Origin: Pseudorhodobacter sp.
Lineage (GTDB): Bacteria; Pseudomonadota; Alphaproteobacteria; Rhodobacterales; Rhodobacteraceae
DNA: 45,518 bases
Direction: 5' to 3'
Assembly (NCBI GenBank): GCA_029254215.1
Contig: JAQWYA010000136.1
Span: 1 to 45,518, forward strand
The notes beneath the pieces are model-generated. The model saw only the letters and a program-made list of their open reading frames with translations. It was not told where the DNA came from and ran no database searches. Of this stretch, positions 1 through 8,499 are shown in pieces. Made by a program: the position numbers and the translations under genes. Within the stretch, counting starts at the first letter, position 1. The number at the start of each line of letters is the position of its first letter.

Positions 1-179
1 TCGGCCCGCGTGATGTCAGTCTGGGTGATGGCAATGGCGGCAAAGCCTGCGGCAAGACTGGCGGCGCTGACCCGTTGGCCGCCGCCTTTCCCCTCACGGA
101 TCAGCCACGGCCCTTCGCGCCTGAGGCTTGCAGCGGGCCAAGTCGCCTCCAGCAGGTCAAATTGGCGGGTAATGGTCAT
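1..179 (-). CDS. GNAT-like N-acetyltransferase, N-terminal part only
   Basis: The reverse strand gives an open frame from an ATG to the window edge, too short for the ORF track. It starts MTITRQFDLLEATWPAAS and continues with a GPWLIREGKGGGQRVSAAS stretch. That pattern resembles the N-terminus of a GNAT acetyltransferase often found beside cinA in Rhodobacterales; this is recall, not a search. The C-terminal part with the acetyl-CoA site lies outside the window, so the substrate cannot be guessed. The start overlaps the cinA stop in an ATGA, so the two are probably co-transcribed and translationally coupled. Confidence 0.6.
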   Translation of the reverse strand, partial: MTITRQFDLLEATWPAASLRREGPWLIREGKGGGQRVSAASLAAGFAAIAITQTDITRA

Positions 180-898
180 GCCGGAAACAGTGCGGCAAGC
201 CGGGTCATTGCGGCGTCAATGCGGGCGGCATCGCTGCCGCGGATGACAAGGTTCGTGCCATGCGCGCCGTTCACCGTGAAGGGATAGGACCCCATCGACA
301 GATCGGGATACTCGGCGGCCAGTGCGCCAAAGGGGGCCGCGACCTCTCCCTCCCCCCGATGAACCCGCAAGGATTGCGACAAAAGCGGCGCGCCTCCCGT
401 CAGCGTCGGAAGAACCGTGGCCACCATGGCCTGAAATACCGAAGGCACGCCCGCCATCACATGCACATTGCCAAGGATGAAGCCGGGGGCCGTGGACACC
501 GGATTGTCGATCAGCTTTGCACCATCGGGAATGCGGGCCATCCGTTTGCGCGCGTCGTTGAATTCCATGCCCGAGCGTTCGTAATGCGCGGCCAGCAGCG
601 CCATCGCATCGGCGCGGTGACTGATGCCAACCCCAAAAGCCGCCGCAATCGCATCGGCGGTAATGTCGTCATGGGTCGGCCCGATTCCGCCCGAGGTGAA
701 AACGCTGTCATATTGCCCGCGCAGCGCATTCACGGCGGCGATGATCGCGGGGGCTTCATCCGCCACGACTCGCGCTTCGGCAAGGGTGATGCCCTGTTGT
801 GTCAACTGGCCCGCAAGGTAATGGGTGTTGCCGTCGCGGGTGCGCCCGGACAAGATTTCATCGCCAATCACCAGCATGGCGGCGGTCGGGTTGGGCAT
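176..898 (-). CDS. cinA: CinA-like competence/damage-inducible protein A (molybdopterin-binding fold)
   Basis: A 240-residue protein with the MoCF/CinA nucleotide-binding fold: GDEILSGRTRDGN near residues 12-24 and TSGGIGPTHDD at 68-78 are the family signatures. It is the N-terminal domain only; the C-terminal nicotinamide-nucleotide amidase domain of full-length CinA is absent. Family members of this kind have pyrophosphatase-type activities on nucleotides such as ADP-ribose, but the exact substrate is not settled here. The ORF track starts 22 codons earlier, but AGGAG lies a good distance upstream of the ATG at 898, and the fold begins right after it. The stop overlaps the downstream acetyltransferase start by 4 bases. 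Confidence 0.85.
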   Translation of the reverse strand: MPNPTAAMLVIGDEILSGRTRDGNTHYLAGQLTQQGITLAEARVVADEAPAIIAAVNALRGQYDSVFTSGGIGPTHDDITADAIAAAFGVGISHRADAMALLAAHYERSGMEFNDARKRMARIPDGAKLIDNPVSTAPGFILGNVHVMAGVPSVFQAMVATVLPTLTGGAPLLSQSLRVHRGEGEVAAPFGALAAEYPDLSMGSYPFTVNGAHGTNLVIRGSDAARIDAAMTRLAALFPA

Positions 899-988
899 CG
901 GATATCTCCTGTCTGAACCACTTGAAACGGTATAGGGCGGGGCGACGGCGGTTTCAAACGCCAAGCGTGATTGGGCAAAGGGTCGGGT

Positions 989-1018
989 CTGGCCATTTTA
1001 CGGCCCGGTTGCTATATT
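989..1018 (+). promoter_or_regulatory. possible promoter of map
   Basis: CTGGCC and TATATT hexamers are separated by 18 bases, about 30 bases before the GTG start of map. The -10 match is good and the -35 match is weak. The same CTGGCC/TTGGCC-type -35 with an 18-base spacer is seen before the peroxiredoxin gene. Predicted by eye only. Confidence 0.38.
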
Positions 1019-1048
1019 TGACTGAACTCACATTGCGGAGCCTGACTG

Positions 1049-1855
1049 GTGGACGTTACGCGCGGACGAATAACAAAAGATGGCATTCGCCTTTACGAGG
1101 ATGCGGATTTCGCCGGGATGCACGCGGCGGGCCGGGTCGCGGCTGAGATTCTGGATGCTGTCGGGCCGTTGGTGGTGCCGGGTGTCTCCACCGCGGCGCT
1201 TGATGATTTCATCACCGCCGAAGTGGAGCGCCGGGGCGTCACCTCGGCCACAATTGGCTACCGGGGGTATCAGCATGCCTCCTGTATTTCGGTCAATCAT
1301 GTGGTCTGTCACGGTATTCCGGGGCCAAAGACCATCAAGGACGGCGATATCCTGAACATCGATGTGACGGTGATCGTCGATGGCTGGTTTGGCGATACCA
1401 GCCGGATGTATGTGGCCGGAAACCTGCCGCGCAAGGCCGCGCGCCTGATCGAAGTGACGCATGATGCCCTGATGAAGGGGATCGAGGCGGTAAAGCCCGG
1501 CAATACCTTTGGCGACATCGGCTATGCCATTCAGGCCTATGTGGAATCAAACCGCATGAGCGTGGTGCGCGATTTCTGCGGCCATGGCCTTGGCCGTGTG
1601 TTCCACGCGCCGCCGAATGTGCTGCATTACGGGCGGCCCGGAACGGGAGCAATGCTGGAAGAAGGTATGTTCTTCACGATTGAGCCGATGGTCAATCTGG
1701 GGCGTCCGGAAACCAAAGTGTTGGCCGATGACTGGACAGCCGTGACGCGCGACAAATCGCTTAGCGCGCAGTTCGAGCATTCGATCGGCGTGACCGCCAC
1801 AGGGGCCGAGATTTTCACCCTCTCGCCGGCTGGGCTGTTTCTGACCGGGCTTTAA
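1049..1855 (+). CDS. map: type I methionine aminopeptidase
   Basis: Removes the initiator methionine from new proteins once the formyl group has gone; cytosolic, with a dinuclear metal site. All five metal ligands are present: D105 (NIDVTV), D116 (GDTSRM), H179 (CGHGLG), E212 (FTIEPM) and E243 (FEHSIG). They keep exactly the spacing of the E. coli enzyme, shifted by eight residues, and H88 (VCHGIP) is the substrate-side histidine. At 268 residues it has normal type Ia length. The start is GTG with GCGGAG about 8 bases upstream. It works downstream of the deformylase genes at the far end of this window. Its TAA is interlocked with the stop of the converging HAD gene. Confidence 0.96.
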   Translation: MDVTRGRITKDGIRLYEDADFAGMHAAGRVAAEILDAVGPLVVPGVSTAALDDFITAEVERRGVTSATIGYRGYQHASCISVNHVVCHGIPGPKTIKDGDILNIDVTVIVDGWFGDTSRMYVAGNLPRKAARLIEVTHDALMKGIEAVKPGNTFGDIGYAIQAYVESNRMSVVRDFCGHGLGRVFHAPPNVLHYGRPGTGAMLEEGMFFTIEPMVNLGRPETKVLADDWTAVTRDKSLSAQFEHSIGVTATGAEIFTLSPAGLFLTGL

Positions 1856-2505
1856 AGCCCGATCTGGCCTGCAACTTCATCAAGGTGGTGGATCACCGTC
1901 GCCCCGGCCTGCTGCAAGCTGGCCCCGTCATGATGTTCGGCCAGGCCAAGGCACCGCATTCCGGCGCGCGCCGCCCCGGTACAGCCGGACACGCTATCAT
2001 CAATCACCACGCAGTCTTCGGGGGCGACCCCAAGCGCGCGGGCGGCGTGAAGCCAAAGCCCCGGTGCGGGTTTGGGGCAGCCAAGGGCTTGGCCCGAATA
2101 AAGATGCCCATTGAAACGCGATAGAATTTCCGGGTGTTGGCCCAGCGTGATCTGCATCTTGCGGTCCGACCCGTTGGACCCCACGGCATAGCGGATGCCT
2201 GCCGCATCCAGTTTGTCCAAGAGTGCCGTGACCCCAGCGATCAGTTCGGTCCCCTCGGAGAGACGGGCATAAAGCTGGTCATAGAACGTCTCCACCCAGT
2301 TATCAGGCAGGGCCACGCCATCGGCCCGCATCCCGGTGAAAATCCCGGCAATCGTTCCGCCCAGAAAACGACGCTCCATTTCAGGCCGGGTCATGACGAC
2401 GCCATAGCGCGCGAAGTCGGTCGCGAGCAGGTCAAAGCTGATCGCCTCACTATCGACGAGAACCCCGTCGCAATCAAAGAGAATGGCTTTTGGGGGCATG
2501 GTCAT
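1852..2505 (-). CDS. HAD-superfamily phosphatase (subfamily IA, phosphoglycolate-phosphatase/beta-phosphoglucomutase type)
   Basis: A 217-residue hydrolase. HAD motif I FDCDGVLVDSE holds nucleophile D11 and acid D13, motif II is the GSNGS segment, and motif IV is VVIDDSVSG. A helical cap of about 70 residues between motifs I and II marks subfamily IA, whose members act on small phosphorylated sugars or phosphoglycolate. The substrate cannot be told from sequence. It is the last gene of a leftward operon: its start overlaps the rsmD stop (ATGA), and rsmD touches the oxidoreductase gene. A second in-frame ATG lies two codons in. The 3' end overlaps the stop of map inside a 14-base palindrome. 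Confidence 0.85.
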   Translation of the reverse strand: MTMPPKAILFDCDGVLVDSEAISFDLLATDFARYGVVMTRPEMERRFLGGTIAGIFTGMRADGVALPDNWVETFYDQLYARLSEGTELIAGVTALLDKLDAAGIRYAVGSNGSDRKMQITLGQHPEILSRFNGHLYSGQALGCPKPAPGLWLHAARALGVAPEDCVVIDDSVSGCTGAARAGMRCLGLAEHHDGASLQQAGATVIHHLDEVAGQIGL

Positions 2506-3101
2506 TGGCTTTCGCTCGAAGATTTCTGTGCGCTGGGGGCACGCAGCAGCGTGATAACGGTATCGCCGTATTTGCGCTGATCGATCGTCGTGAAACTTGG
2601 CGGAACCTGCGGCGGGTGCCTTTCCTCCCAGACGATCACGGCGTCGGGCGCAATCCAGCCGCCTTGCAAGGCTGCCTCCAGCGCCTTTTCCCCCAGCGAT
2701 TTGCCATAGGGCGGATCGAGGAACAAAAGCGTGAAGCCCGCGCCGGGATTGCGCCCCAAGGCGCAGGCATTGCCGCGCTGGACATGTGTGCGACCCTCCA
2801 GCCGCATCAAGCTGATATTGCGCTGCAACAGGGCCAGGGCGGCTTTGCCATCATCGACAAAGACGGCATCGGCGGCCCCCCGTGACAAGGCCTCCAGCCC
2901 CAAGGCCCCGGTTCCGGCGAACAAATCCAGCACCCGCGCGCCGGGAACGGCAGCTGGCCCGCCATCCAGCTTGCCGTTGATCAGCAGGTTGAAGATCGCC
3001 TCGCGCACCCGGTCCGAGGTGGGGCGCAGATGTGCTGCGGCATCGCCCAAGCCGACATCGGCCAGATGGGTGCCGCGATGGGTGCCGCCAATGATCCGCA
3101 T
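2502..3101 (-). CDS. rsmD: 16S rRNA (guanine(966)-N(2))-methyltransferase
   Basis: Methylates G966 of 16S rRNA during 30S assembly using S-adenosylmethionine. The 199 residues show the RsmD start MRIIGGTHRG, the LRPTSDRVREA segment, the SAM-binding loop DLFAGTGALGLEA (60-72) and the catalytic motif LDPPYG (128-133). Length is normal for the family. It sits in a tight leftward operon: the upstream oxidoreductase stop shares one base with its ATG (TAATG), and its own stop overlaps the HAD start by 4 bases. The neighbours have no known link to rRNA modification, so the grouping looks like compact packing. Confidence 0.94.
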   Translation of the reverse strand: MRIIGGTHRGTHLADVGLGDAAAHLRPTSDRVREAIFNLLINGKLDGGPAAVPGARVLDLFAGTGALGLEALSRGAADAVFVDDGKAALALLQRNISLMRLEGRTHVQRGNACALGRNPGAGFTLLFLDPPYGKSLGEKALEAALQGGWIAPDAVIVWEERHPPQVPPSFTTIDQRKYGDTVITLLRAPSAQKSSSESQ

Positions 3102-4303
3102 TACTTGAGCAAGGTTTTCAGATCGACCGCCGGGTCCGCCACCGCTGTGGCGCTTGGGCTGCGCCCGGCCTCCAGCAGGCGTTTGGCCACCATGAAGGCG
3201 CGCGGATCATTCATCGCATCGACCGCCAGCAGGCTGTCGCCCTGATAGTACCAGAAGGAAACGCTTCCCTCCCCCTGACGGGTGACGATCTGGTCATAGC
3301 CTGTGTTCAATCCGGCAATCTGCAGCTTGGTGTCATATTGATCCGACCAGAACCACGGCTGCGGCTGATAGGCCTGTTCAGCCCCCAGCATGTTGCGCGC
3401 CACGCATTCGGCCTGATCAATTGCGTTCTGCACCGATTCCAGCCGAAGCCGCCCCCCCCGCCACGGGAAAGAGGCGCAATCCCCGGCAGCCCAGATATTC
3501 GGCGCAGAGCTGCGGCCAAATTCATCCGTCTCAATCCCGTTGTTCAGCGTTAGGCCCGCCCCTTCAGCCAGCGCGGTTTCAGGGGTGATTCCCACGCCGA
3601 CAATCACGAAATCGGCGGCAATCTCGGACCCGTCGGTCAGGCGGGCGGCGGTGACATGAGGCGCGCCCAGCAGCCTTTCCAGCCCGGTGGCTTCCCGGAT
3701 TTTGACACCGTGGGACTGGTGCAGCGCCCGGAAGTAATCTGAGGTTTCGGGGGCGGCCACGCGACCCAGAATGCGCGGAGACATCTCTAACACCGTCACG
3801 TCTAGGCCAAGCTGGGCGGCGACGGCGGCCCCTTCCAGCCCGATATAGCCTCCGCCCACGATCACCACCCGCGCGCCGGGTTTGAAATAGGGGCGCATCG
3901 CATCCACATCGCCAAGATCGCGCAGCGTAAAGACACCGCCCAAAGCGCCGCCAATTGCGGCGGGCAAACGGCGCGGGGCAGAGCCCGTGGACAGCGCAAG
4001 CGCGTCATAGGGCAGCACCTCCGCCCCCAGCGTGACCGTTTGCGCGACAGGATCAATCGCCGTTACGGCCTGCCCTGTGCGCAGATCAATCCGATGATCG
4101 CTGTAGAATTCGGCCGGGCGCAGAAACAGGCGTTCGGCAGGCATTTCACCCTTCAGATAGGCCTTTGACAAAGGCGGGCGCTGGTAGGGTGGCGCGCTTT
4201 CAGCCCCGACCAGGGTTATGCTGCCTTCATGCCCTTCGGTCCGCAGTTTGGCCACAAGCGATGCCCCGGCCTGTCCCGCCCCGATGACGACTATATTTTT
4301 CAT
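3101..4303 (-). CDS. NAD(P)/FAD-dependent ferredoxin reductase-like oxidoreductase
   Basis: A two-dinucleotide-fold flavoprotein of the rhodocoxin/putidaredoxin reductase family, which passes electrons from NAD(P)H to a ferredoxin, typically for a P450 or dioxygenase. Visible features: FAD loop VIGAGQAG near the N-terminus, the PPYQRPPLSKAYLKGE segment typical of this family, a second Rossmann loop VIVGGGYIGLEGA near residue 150, and the C-terminal FAD motif WAAGDCASFP. The track starts at 4309, but AAGG lies 8 bases before the second ATG (4303) and only 2 before the first, so I chose 4303 (400 residues). No partner ferredoxin or P450 is in the window. It is the first gene of the operon with rsmD. 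Confidence 0.87.
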   Translation of the reverse strand: MKNIVVIGAGQAGASLVAKLRTEGHEGSITLVGAESAPPYQRPPLSKAYLKGEMPAERLFLRPAEFYSDHRIDLRTGQAVTAIDPVAQTVTLGAEVLPYDALALSTGSAPRRLPAAIGGALGGVFTLRDLGDVDAMRPYFKPGARVVIVGGGYIGLEGAAVAAQLGLDVTVLEMSPRILGRVAAPETSDYFRALHQSHGVKIREATGLERLLGAPHVTAARLTDGSEIAADFVIVGVGITPETALAEGAGLTLNNGIETDEFGRSSAPNIWAAGDCASFPWRGGRLRLESVQNAIDQAECVARNMLGAEQAYQPQPWFWSDQYDTKLQIAGLNTGYDQIVTRQGEGSVSFWYYQGDSLLAVDAMNDPRAFMVAKRLLEAGRSPSATAVADPAVDLKTLLK

Positions 4304-4353
4304 CTGCATTGCCTTTGCTGCGTCACAGGATAAATCTTACGGACAATTGTACC

Positions 4354-4383
4354 TTGGCCCGATCTACGGCCAGAGCGTATAAC
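4354..4383 (+). promoter_or_regulatory. probable promoter of the peroxiredoxin gene
   Basis: TTGGCC and TATAAC are separated by 18 bases, leaving a leader of about 30 bases before the ATG, which is preceded by AAGGA. The divergent oxidoreductase has a TACAAT element on the other strand at 4346-4351, so the two promoters would lie back to back. Predicted by eye. Confidence 0.45.
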
Positions 4384-4420
4384 CCGCCCTGAACCAAACG
4401 CAATCGACGAAGGACGACAT

Positions 4421-4909
4421 ATGACAATTTCTGTTGGGGATACACTGCCGGAAGCAGATCTGGTGAAACTCGGTGAAAAAGGCCCGGAGCAGATCAGCGT
4501 CTCGTCGCTGACCAAAGGCCGCAAAGTCGTGATCTTTGCTGTGCCGGGGGCGTTTACGCCAACCTGCCATTCGGCCCATGTACCAAGCTTCATCCGAACC
4601 AAAGACGCGTTTGCGGCGAAGGGCGTGGATGAGATCATCTGCGTTTCGGTAAACGACCCATTTGTGATGAAAGCATGGGGGGCCGCAACGGGTGCTGATG
4701 CTGCAGGGCTGAACCTGCTGGCAGATGGCACAAGCGCCTTCACCACCGCCATGGGCATGACCTTTGATGCCCCCCCGGTTGGTTTGATGGCCCGGTCCAA
4801 GCGCTATGCGCTTTATGCCGAAGATGGTGTGGTCAAGGTTTTCCACGCCGAAGAAGCGCCCGGCACCTGCGAAATCTCGGGTGGTGAAGCGCTTTTGGCC
4901 GCGATCTGA
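4421..4909 (+). CDS. peroxiredoxin (Prx5-like, AhpC/TSA-Redoxin family)
   Basis: Reduces hydrogen peroxide and organic peroxides in the cytosol using thiol electron donors. The peroxidatic cysteine is C49 in PGAFTPTCH, the Prx5 signature. Two further cysteines, C74 (IICVSVND) and C150 (GTCEISG), are present; C150 sits where Prx5 enzymes carry a resolving cysteine. The 162 residues match the family length of about 160. It is a single-gene unit with a promoter-like element upstream and a strong hairpin terminator downstream. It is divergent from a flavin oxidoreductase, which may be coincidence or shared redox control; no OxyR-type site was recognised. Confidence 0.93.
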   Translation: MTISVGDTLPEADLVKLGEKGPEQISVSSLTKGRKVVIFAVPGAFTPTCHSAHVPSFIRTKDAFAAKGVDEIICVSVNDPFVMKAWGAATGADAAGLNLLADGTSAFTTAMGMTFDAPPVGLMARSKRYALYAEDGVVKVFHAEEAPGTCEISGGEALLAAI

Positions 4910-4975
4910 CTCTGCCTTGGCCTCAGGGGAAAACCTTGAGGCCGTTAGGACAAACAAAAGGCGGGAATGCCGCTG

Positions 4976-5008
4976 GCCCCGCTTGGTTTCCAAGCGGGGC
5001 TTTCTTTT
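4976..5008 (+). terminator. rho-independent terminator after the peroxiredoxin gene
   Basis: A perfect 11-bp stem GCCCCGCTTGG/CCAAGCGGGGC with a TTT loop is followed by TTTCTTTT. It lies about 65 bases after the peroxiredoxin stop and before ribonuclease D, so rnd must have its own promoter. Confidence 0.9.
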
Positions 5009-5088
5009 GCAGGCTCTGACGCCTATAGCGGAGCGGTGGGATGACCCCGCGCTATTGTTGCCCGCCTCTCTGTTGAACGCAGGACCTG

Positions 5089-6249
5089 ATGCAGACCATT
5101 ACGACAACGACCGAGCTTGCCGCCTTTTGTGAAGCTGCCAAAACCCAGCCCTATGTCACAATCGACACTGAATTTCTGCGTGAGAGGACCTATTGGTCCA
5201 AACTCTGCCTGATCCAATTGGCTTTGCCCGGAAAAGACGGGGATGCGGTGTTGGTTGACCCGGTTCTGGGAACCGATCTGTCACTGGAACCGCTTTACGA
5301 TCTGTTCCGGCATGAGGCGACGGTCAAGGTGTTCCACGCGGCGCGTCAGGACCTTGAGATTTTCTTTGTCGAGGGCGGCGGCGTCTTTCCCTCCCCACTG
5401 TTTGACACACAAGTTGCCGCGATGGTCTGCGGCTTTGGCGAGCAGGTTGGCTATGAAACGCTGGTCCGCAAGATCGCGCATCAGCCGCTCGACAAGACGT
5501 CGCGTTTTACCGACTGGTCGCGCCGTCCCTTGAGCGATGCGCAGAAAACCTATGCGCTGGCCGATGTCACCCATTTGCGGGTGATCTATGAAAGCCTTTC
5601 AGCGCAGATCGCCAAGAATGGTCGCCAGAAATGGGTGGAGGAGGAACTCGCCGTTCTGACGGACCCCGCGACTTACACGGTGCATCCCGAAGAGGCTTGG
5701 CTCAGGGTGAAAACCCGCACCACATCGGGGCGCTTCCTGTCCATCGTGAAAGAGCTGGCGCGGTTTCGCGAAAGCTATGCCCAAAGCAACAACGTCCCCC
5801 GGTCGCGGGTGATCAAGGATGATGCCTTGCTGGAACTCGCGTCGACCAAGCCCACCAATATCGAAGAATTGGGGCGATCCCGGCTTTTGCTGCGCGATGC
5901 GCGACGCGGCGATATTGCCGAAGGGTTGCTGGCTGCCGTGAAGGCGGGCGTGGAGACCAAGGCCGAGAATATGCCAAAGCCGGACACCTCGCGCGATCAG
6001 TTGCAGGTCAACCCGGCGCTGGCGGATCTTTTGCGGGTGCTTCTTAAGGCCAAGGCCGAAGAGCTTGGCGTTGCGTCCAAGCTGATCGCATCCTCCAGCG
6101 ATCTGGATGAGATTGCGGCAGGCGAACGTGGAGGGGCTGCCCTGAAAGGCTGGCGCCGTGAGGCCTTCGGCGAAGACGCGCTGCGCCTTTGCAAGGGTGA
6201 GATTGCCCTGTCGGCAAAGGGCACGCAGGTCAAGATCCTTCGGCTGTAG
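5089..6249 (+). CDS. rnd: ribonuclease D
   Basis: A 3'-to-5' exoribonuclease that trims tRNA precursors and other stable RNAs. The DEDDy exonuclease domain fills the first 180 residues: Exo I DTEF (D26, E28), Exo II HAARQDLE (D88), and Exo III with Y155 and D159 in YALADVTHL. An HRDC-type helical domain follows around residues 205-285, with a second helical region to the end. The 386 residues are usual for the family. ATG with AGGA a few bases upstream. The gene ends 3 bases from the converging pterin dehydratase gene, with no terminator between them. Confidence 0.94.
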   Translation: MQTITTTTELAAFCEAAKTQPYVTIDTEFLRERTYWSKLCLIQLALPGKDGDAVLVDPVLGTDLSLEPLYDLFRHEATVKVFHAARQDLEIFFVEGGGVFPSPLFDTQVAAMVCGFGEQVGYETLVRKIAHQPLDKTSRFTDWSRRPLSDAQKTYALADVTHLRVIYESLSAQIAKNGRQKWVEEELAVLTDPATYTVHPEEAWLRVKTRTTSGRFLSIVKELARFRESYAQSNNVPRSRVIKDDALLELASTKPTNIEELGRSRLLLRDARRGDIAEGLLAAVKAGVETKAENMPKPDTSRDQLQVNPALADLLRVLLKAKAEELGVASKLIASSSDLDEIAAGERGGAALKGWRREAFGEDALRLCKGEIALSAKGTQVKILRL

Positions 6250-6252
6250 CGA

Positions 6253-6546
6253 TCAATCGGCGGCCAAAGCGTTCAGCTTGGTCGCCAGTTTGATGTCCAG
6301 ATCCGACAGCCCATCGACATCATGGGTCGTCAGCGTGACATTGACGGTCTTGTAGACATTGCTCCATTCGGGGTGATGGTTCCATTTCTCGGCCCAGAGG
6401 GCGGCACGGGTCATGAAGCCAAACGCTTCGATGAAATTGCGAAAGACGAAGGTTTTGGCGATTGCATCGCGCCCCGGCGTCTTTGCCCAGCCGGTGGTCA
6501 GCAGGGGGTCCAGCAGGCTTTGGTCTGTCAGCTTTTCGGCGGGCAT
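6253..6546 (-). CDS. 4a-hydroxytetrahydrobiopterin dehydratase (pterin-4a-carbinolamine dehydratase)
   Basis: Dehydrates the pterin carbinolamine formed by aromatic amino acid hydroxylases. The family core is present: the histidine pair H57-H58 in KWNHHPEW and H75-D76 in TTHDVDGLS, spaced as in the mammalian DCoH active site. At 97 residues it is a normal single-domain protein. No phenylalanine hydroxylase is in the window; bacteria without that enzyme often keep this gene, so its partner here is unknown. It is the last gene of a leftward pair with the glutathione transferase, 3 bases apart. Confidence 0.93.
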   Translation of the reverse strand: MPAEKLTDQSLLDPLLTTGWAKTPGRDAIAKTFVFRNFIEAFGFMTRAALWAEKWNHHPEWSNVYKTVNVTLTTHDVDGLSDLDIKLATKLNALAAD

Positions 6547-6549
6547 GGT

Positions 6550-7155
6550 TTATTCCTTTGGCACGAGGGCATTGTCGGCGGCATCGGCTTTCAGGCGGGC
6601 GGGCCTGTCTTTGATCCGCGCCCAGTAGCGGGCCAGCGCCTCGGTTTCAGGCAGGGTGCCGAATTGCAAACCCCATCCGACCTGAGAACCGACATAGACA
6701 TCCGCCGCGCTAAAGCTGTCGCCCGCAATGAACGGGGCTTGAGACACGGCAAAATCCAGAGCCTTGCAGGCCAGATCATAATTGCCATAGCCCAGCATTT
6801 GCCGACGCTCCGCAGGGGCCTCCAGCCCAACCGCTTTATTCGTCACGGCAGCTTCTAGCGGACCTGCCGCGAAGAACAGCCACCGAAAATAGGCTGAACG
6901 GTCATCCGGCAACAGGCCCGCCTGCGGAAAGGCATCTGCCAGATAGGCGCAGATCGCGGCGCATTCCGAAACGACGCGCCCGTCGTGAACCAGAACCGGC
7001 ACTTTGCCCATCGGGTTGATCGCAAGATAGTCCGGCGTCTGCATTGCGGGGCCGTAATCAAGCACAATGGTTTCATAGGGTTGCCCGATCTCCTCCAGCA
7101 TCCAGCGCGCAATGCGGCCGCGTGACATCGGGTTGGTGTAAAGGGTCAGGGCCAT
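6550..7155 (-). CDS. glutathione S-transferase family protein
   Basis: A 201-residue two-domain protein. The thioredoxin-like N-terminal domain (MALTLYTNPMSRGRIARWM) carries the cis-proline loop GKVPVLVHDG and the glutathione-contacting SE of VVSECAAICAYLAD. An all-helical C-terminal domain follows, with FIAGDSFSAADVYVGSQ as its N-capping/hydrophobic staple segment. Substrate unknown. The track starts at a TTG five codons upstream, but GGAG lies 8 bases before the ATG at 7155 and the fold begins there. It is probably co-transcribed with the pterin dehydratase. Confidence 0.88.
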   Translation of the reverse strand: MALTLYTNPMSRGRIARWMLEEIGQPYETIVLDYGPAMQTPDYLAINPMGKVPVLVHDGRVVSECAAICAYLADAFPQAGLLPDDRSAYFRWLFFAAGPLEAAVTNKAVGLEAPAERRQMLGYGNYDLACKALDFAVSQAPFIAGDSFSAADVYVGSQVGWGLQFGTLPETEALARYWARIKDRPARLKADAADNALVPKE

Positions 7156-7221
7156 GATTGGTCTCCGCAAGGGTGCCGAAAGTTGGGGTCAGAAGGAGTA
7201 TGGCACAGCGATGCGCCAGCG

Positions 7222-8403
7222 TCATTCCTCGGATGCGGTGCGCCGGAAGGGGCCGTAGCTGGTCAGCACCTCGATATCCTCCGACACCGCTTTGCGTTCT
7301 TCCTCAAGGTAATTGGCGACCGCGTTGGAAAAGCCTTCCTCGGCGATCCAATGCAGCGAGTGGATTTGTACGGGAAGGTAGCCCCGCGCCAGTTTATGTT
7401 CGCCCTGCGCCCCCGCCTCGACCCGTTTGAGCCCATGCGCGATGGCGAAATCAATCGCCTGATAGTAGCACAGTTCGAAATGCAGGCAGGGGTGGTCTTC
7501 CGTGCAGCCCCAGTAGCGCCCGAACAACACCTCGCGCCCGATGAAGTTCAGCGCCCCTGCAACGGGCCTTGCGCCGTCAAAGGCCAGAACCAGCAGGATA
7601 TCGTCGCGCATGGTTGCGTGGAATTCCCGAAAGGCTTGCCGGGTCAGATAGGGCGTGCCCCATTTGCGCGCGCCGGTGTTCTGGTAAAACTCCCAAAAGG
7701 CATCCCAATGTTCGGGCTGAATAGCCTCCCCCGTCAGGTTTTCGATCCGAAGGCCCGAGGCTTGCGCCGTCTGACGCTCTTTGCGAATGGCCTTGCGCTT
7801 GCGCGAGGAAAGCTGCGCCAGAAACGCATCAAAGCTGTCGTAGCCGTTGTTTTCCCAGTGATATTGCTGGGTGATCCGGTGCAAAAGCCCCATCGCCTTA
7901 CCGGCAAGCGCCTCCGCCTCGGTGCAAAAGGTGATATGCAGGGAAGACAGGCGGTTGCGTTCGGCCACCTGAATGGCCCCCGCCATCAGCGCCTGCCGCC
8001 CATCGTCTTCCTGCCCCGGCGCGGTCAGAAAGCGCCGTCCCGTTGCGGGCGTGAAGGGCACCGCGATCTGAAGTTTCGGGTAATAGCGCCCGCCCGCGCG
8101 CTCATAGGCATTGGCCCAGCTGTGATCAAAGATGTATTCGCCCTGAGAATGGCTTTTGGCATACATCGCCGTCGCGGCAATCGCGCGCCCGTCCTTCCGG
8201 GCGACAAGCGGGCGCGGCTGCCAGCCCGTCCCCGTCCCGGTGGAGCCTGACCGCTCCAGTGCGGTCAGGAAGCGATGCGTCGTGAACGGGTCAAGCGGGC
8301 GTCCGCCGCAGGCGGTCTCGGGGCAGGCCAAGCCATCCCATTCCGCTTCGGGGATCTCTGACACAGCCGAGTGAAGCGTGATTTCAACCAATGGGTCTGT
8401 CAT
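7222..8403 (-). CDS. FemAB-like GNAT-fold acyltransferase (COG3146/DUF482 type)
   Basis: A 393-residue protein I recognise as the family often named peptidoglycan biosynthesis/recognition protein or N-acetyltransferase. Typical segments are FDHSWANAYERAGGRYYPKL near residues 92-112, SSRKRKAIRKER near 200, GALNFIG, GRYWGC and FELCYYQAIDFAI, ending in EAGAQGEHKLARGY. FemAB relatives transfer amino acids from aminoacyl-tRNA to peptidoglycan precursors, but this branch has no established substrate. It lies between GST and a glycerophosphodiesterase on the same strand with moderate gaps. Near-palindromic sugar or wall context is absent, so the role remains open. Confidence 0.82.
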   Translation of the reverse strand: MTDPLVEITLHSAVSEIPEAEWDGLACPETACGGRPLDPFTTHRFLTALERSGSTGTGTGWQPRPLVARKDGRAIAATAMYAKSHSQGEYIFDHSWANAYERAGGRYYPKLQIAVPFTPATGRRFLTAPGQEDDGRQALMAGAIQVAERNRLSSLHITFCTEAEALAGKAMGLLHRITQQYHWENNGYDSFDAFLAQLSSRKRKAIRKERQTAQASGLRIENLTGEAIQPEHWDAFWEFYQNTGARKWGTPYLTRQAFREFHATMRDDILLVLAFDGARPVAGALNFIGREVLFGRYWGCTEDHPCLHFELCYYQAIDFAIAHGLKRVEAGAQGEHKLARGYLPVQIHSLHWIAEEGFSNAVANYLEEERKAVSEDIEVLTSYGPFRRTASEE

Positions 8404-8499
8404 AGCACGTCAAAGGCCTTTTGCCGCTTGCGCCGCGTCGCGATCCGAAAGACCGACCAGCGCTTTTCTGCTGCACAGGTGGGGCGGAGCGCTGCGCCG

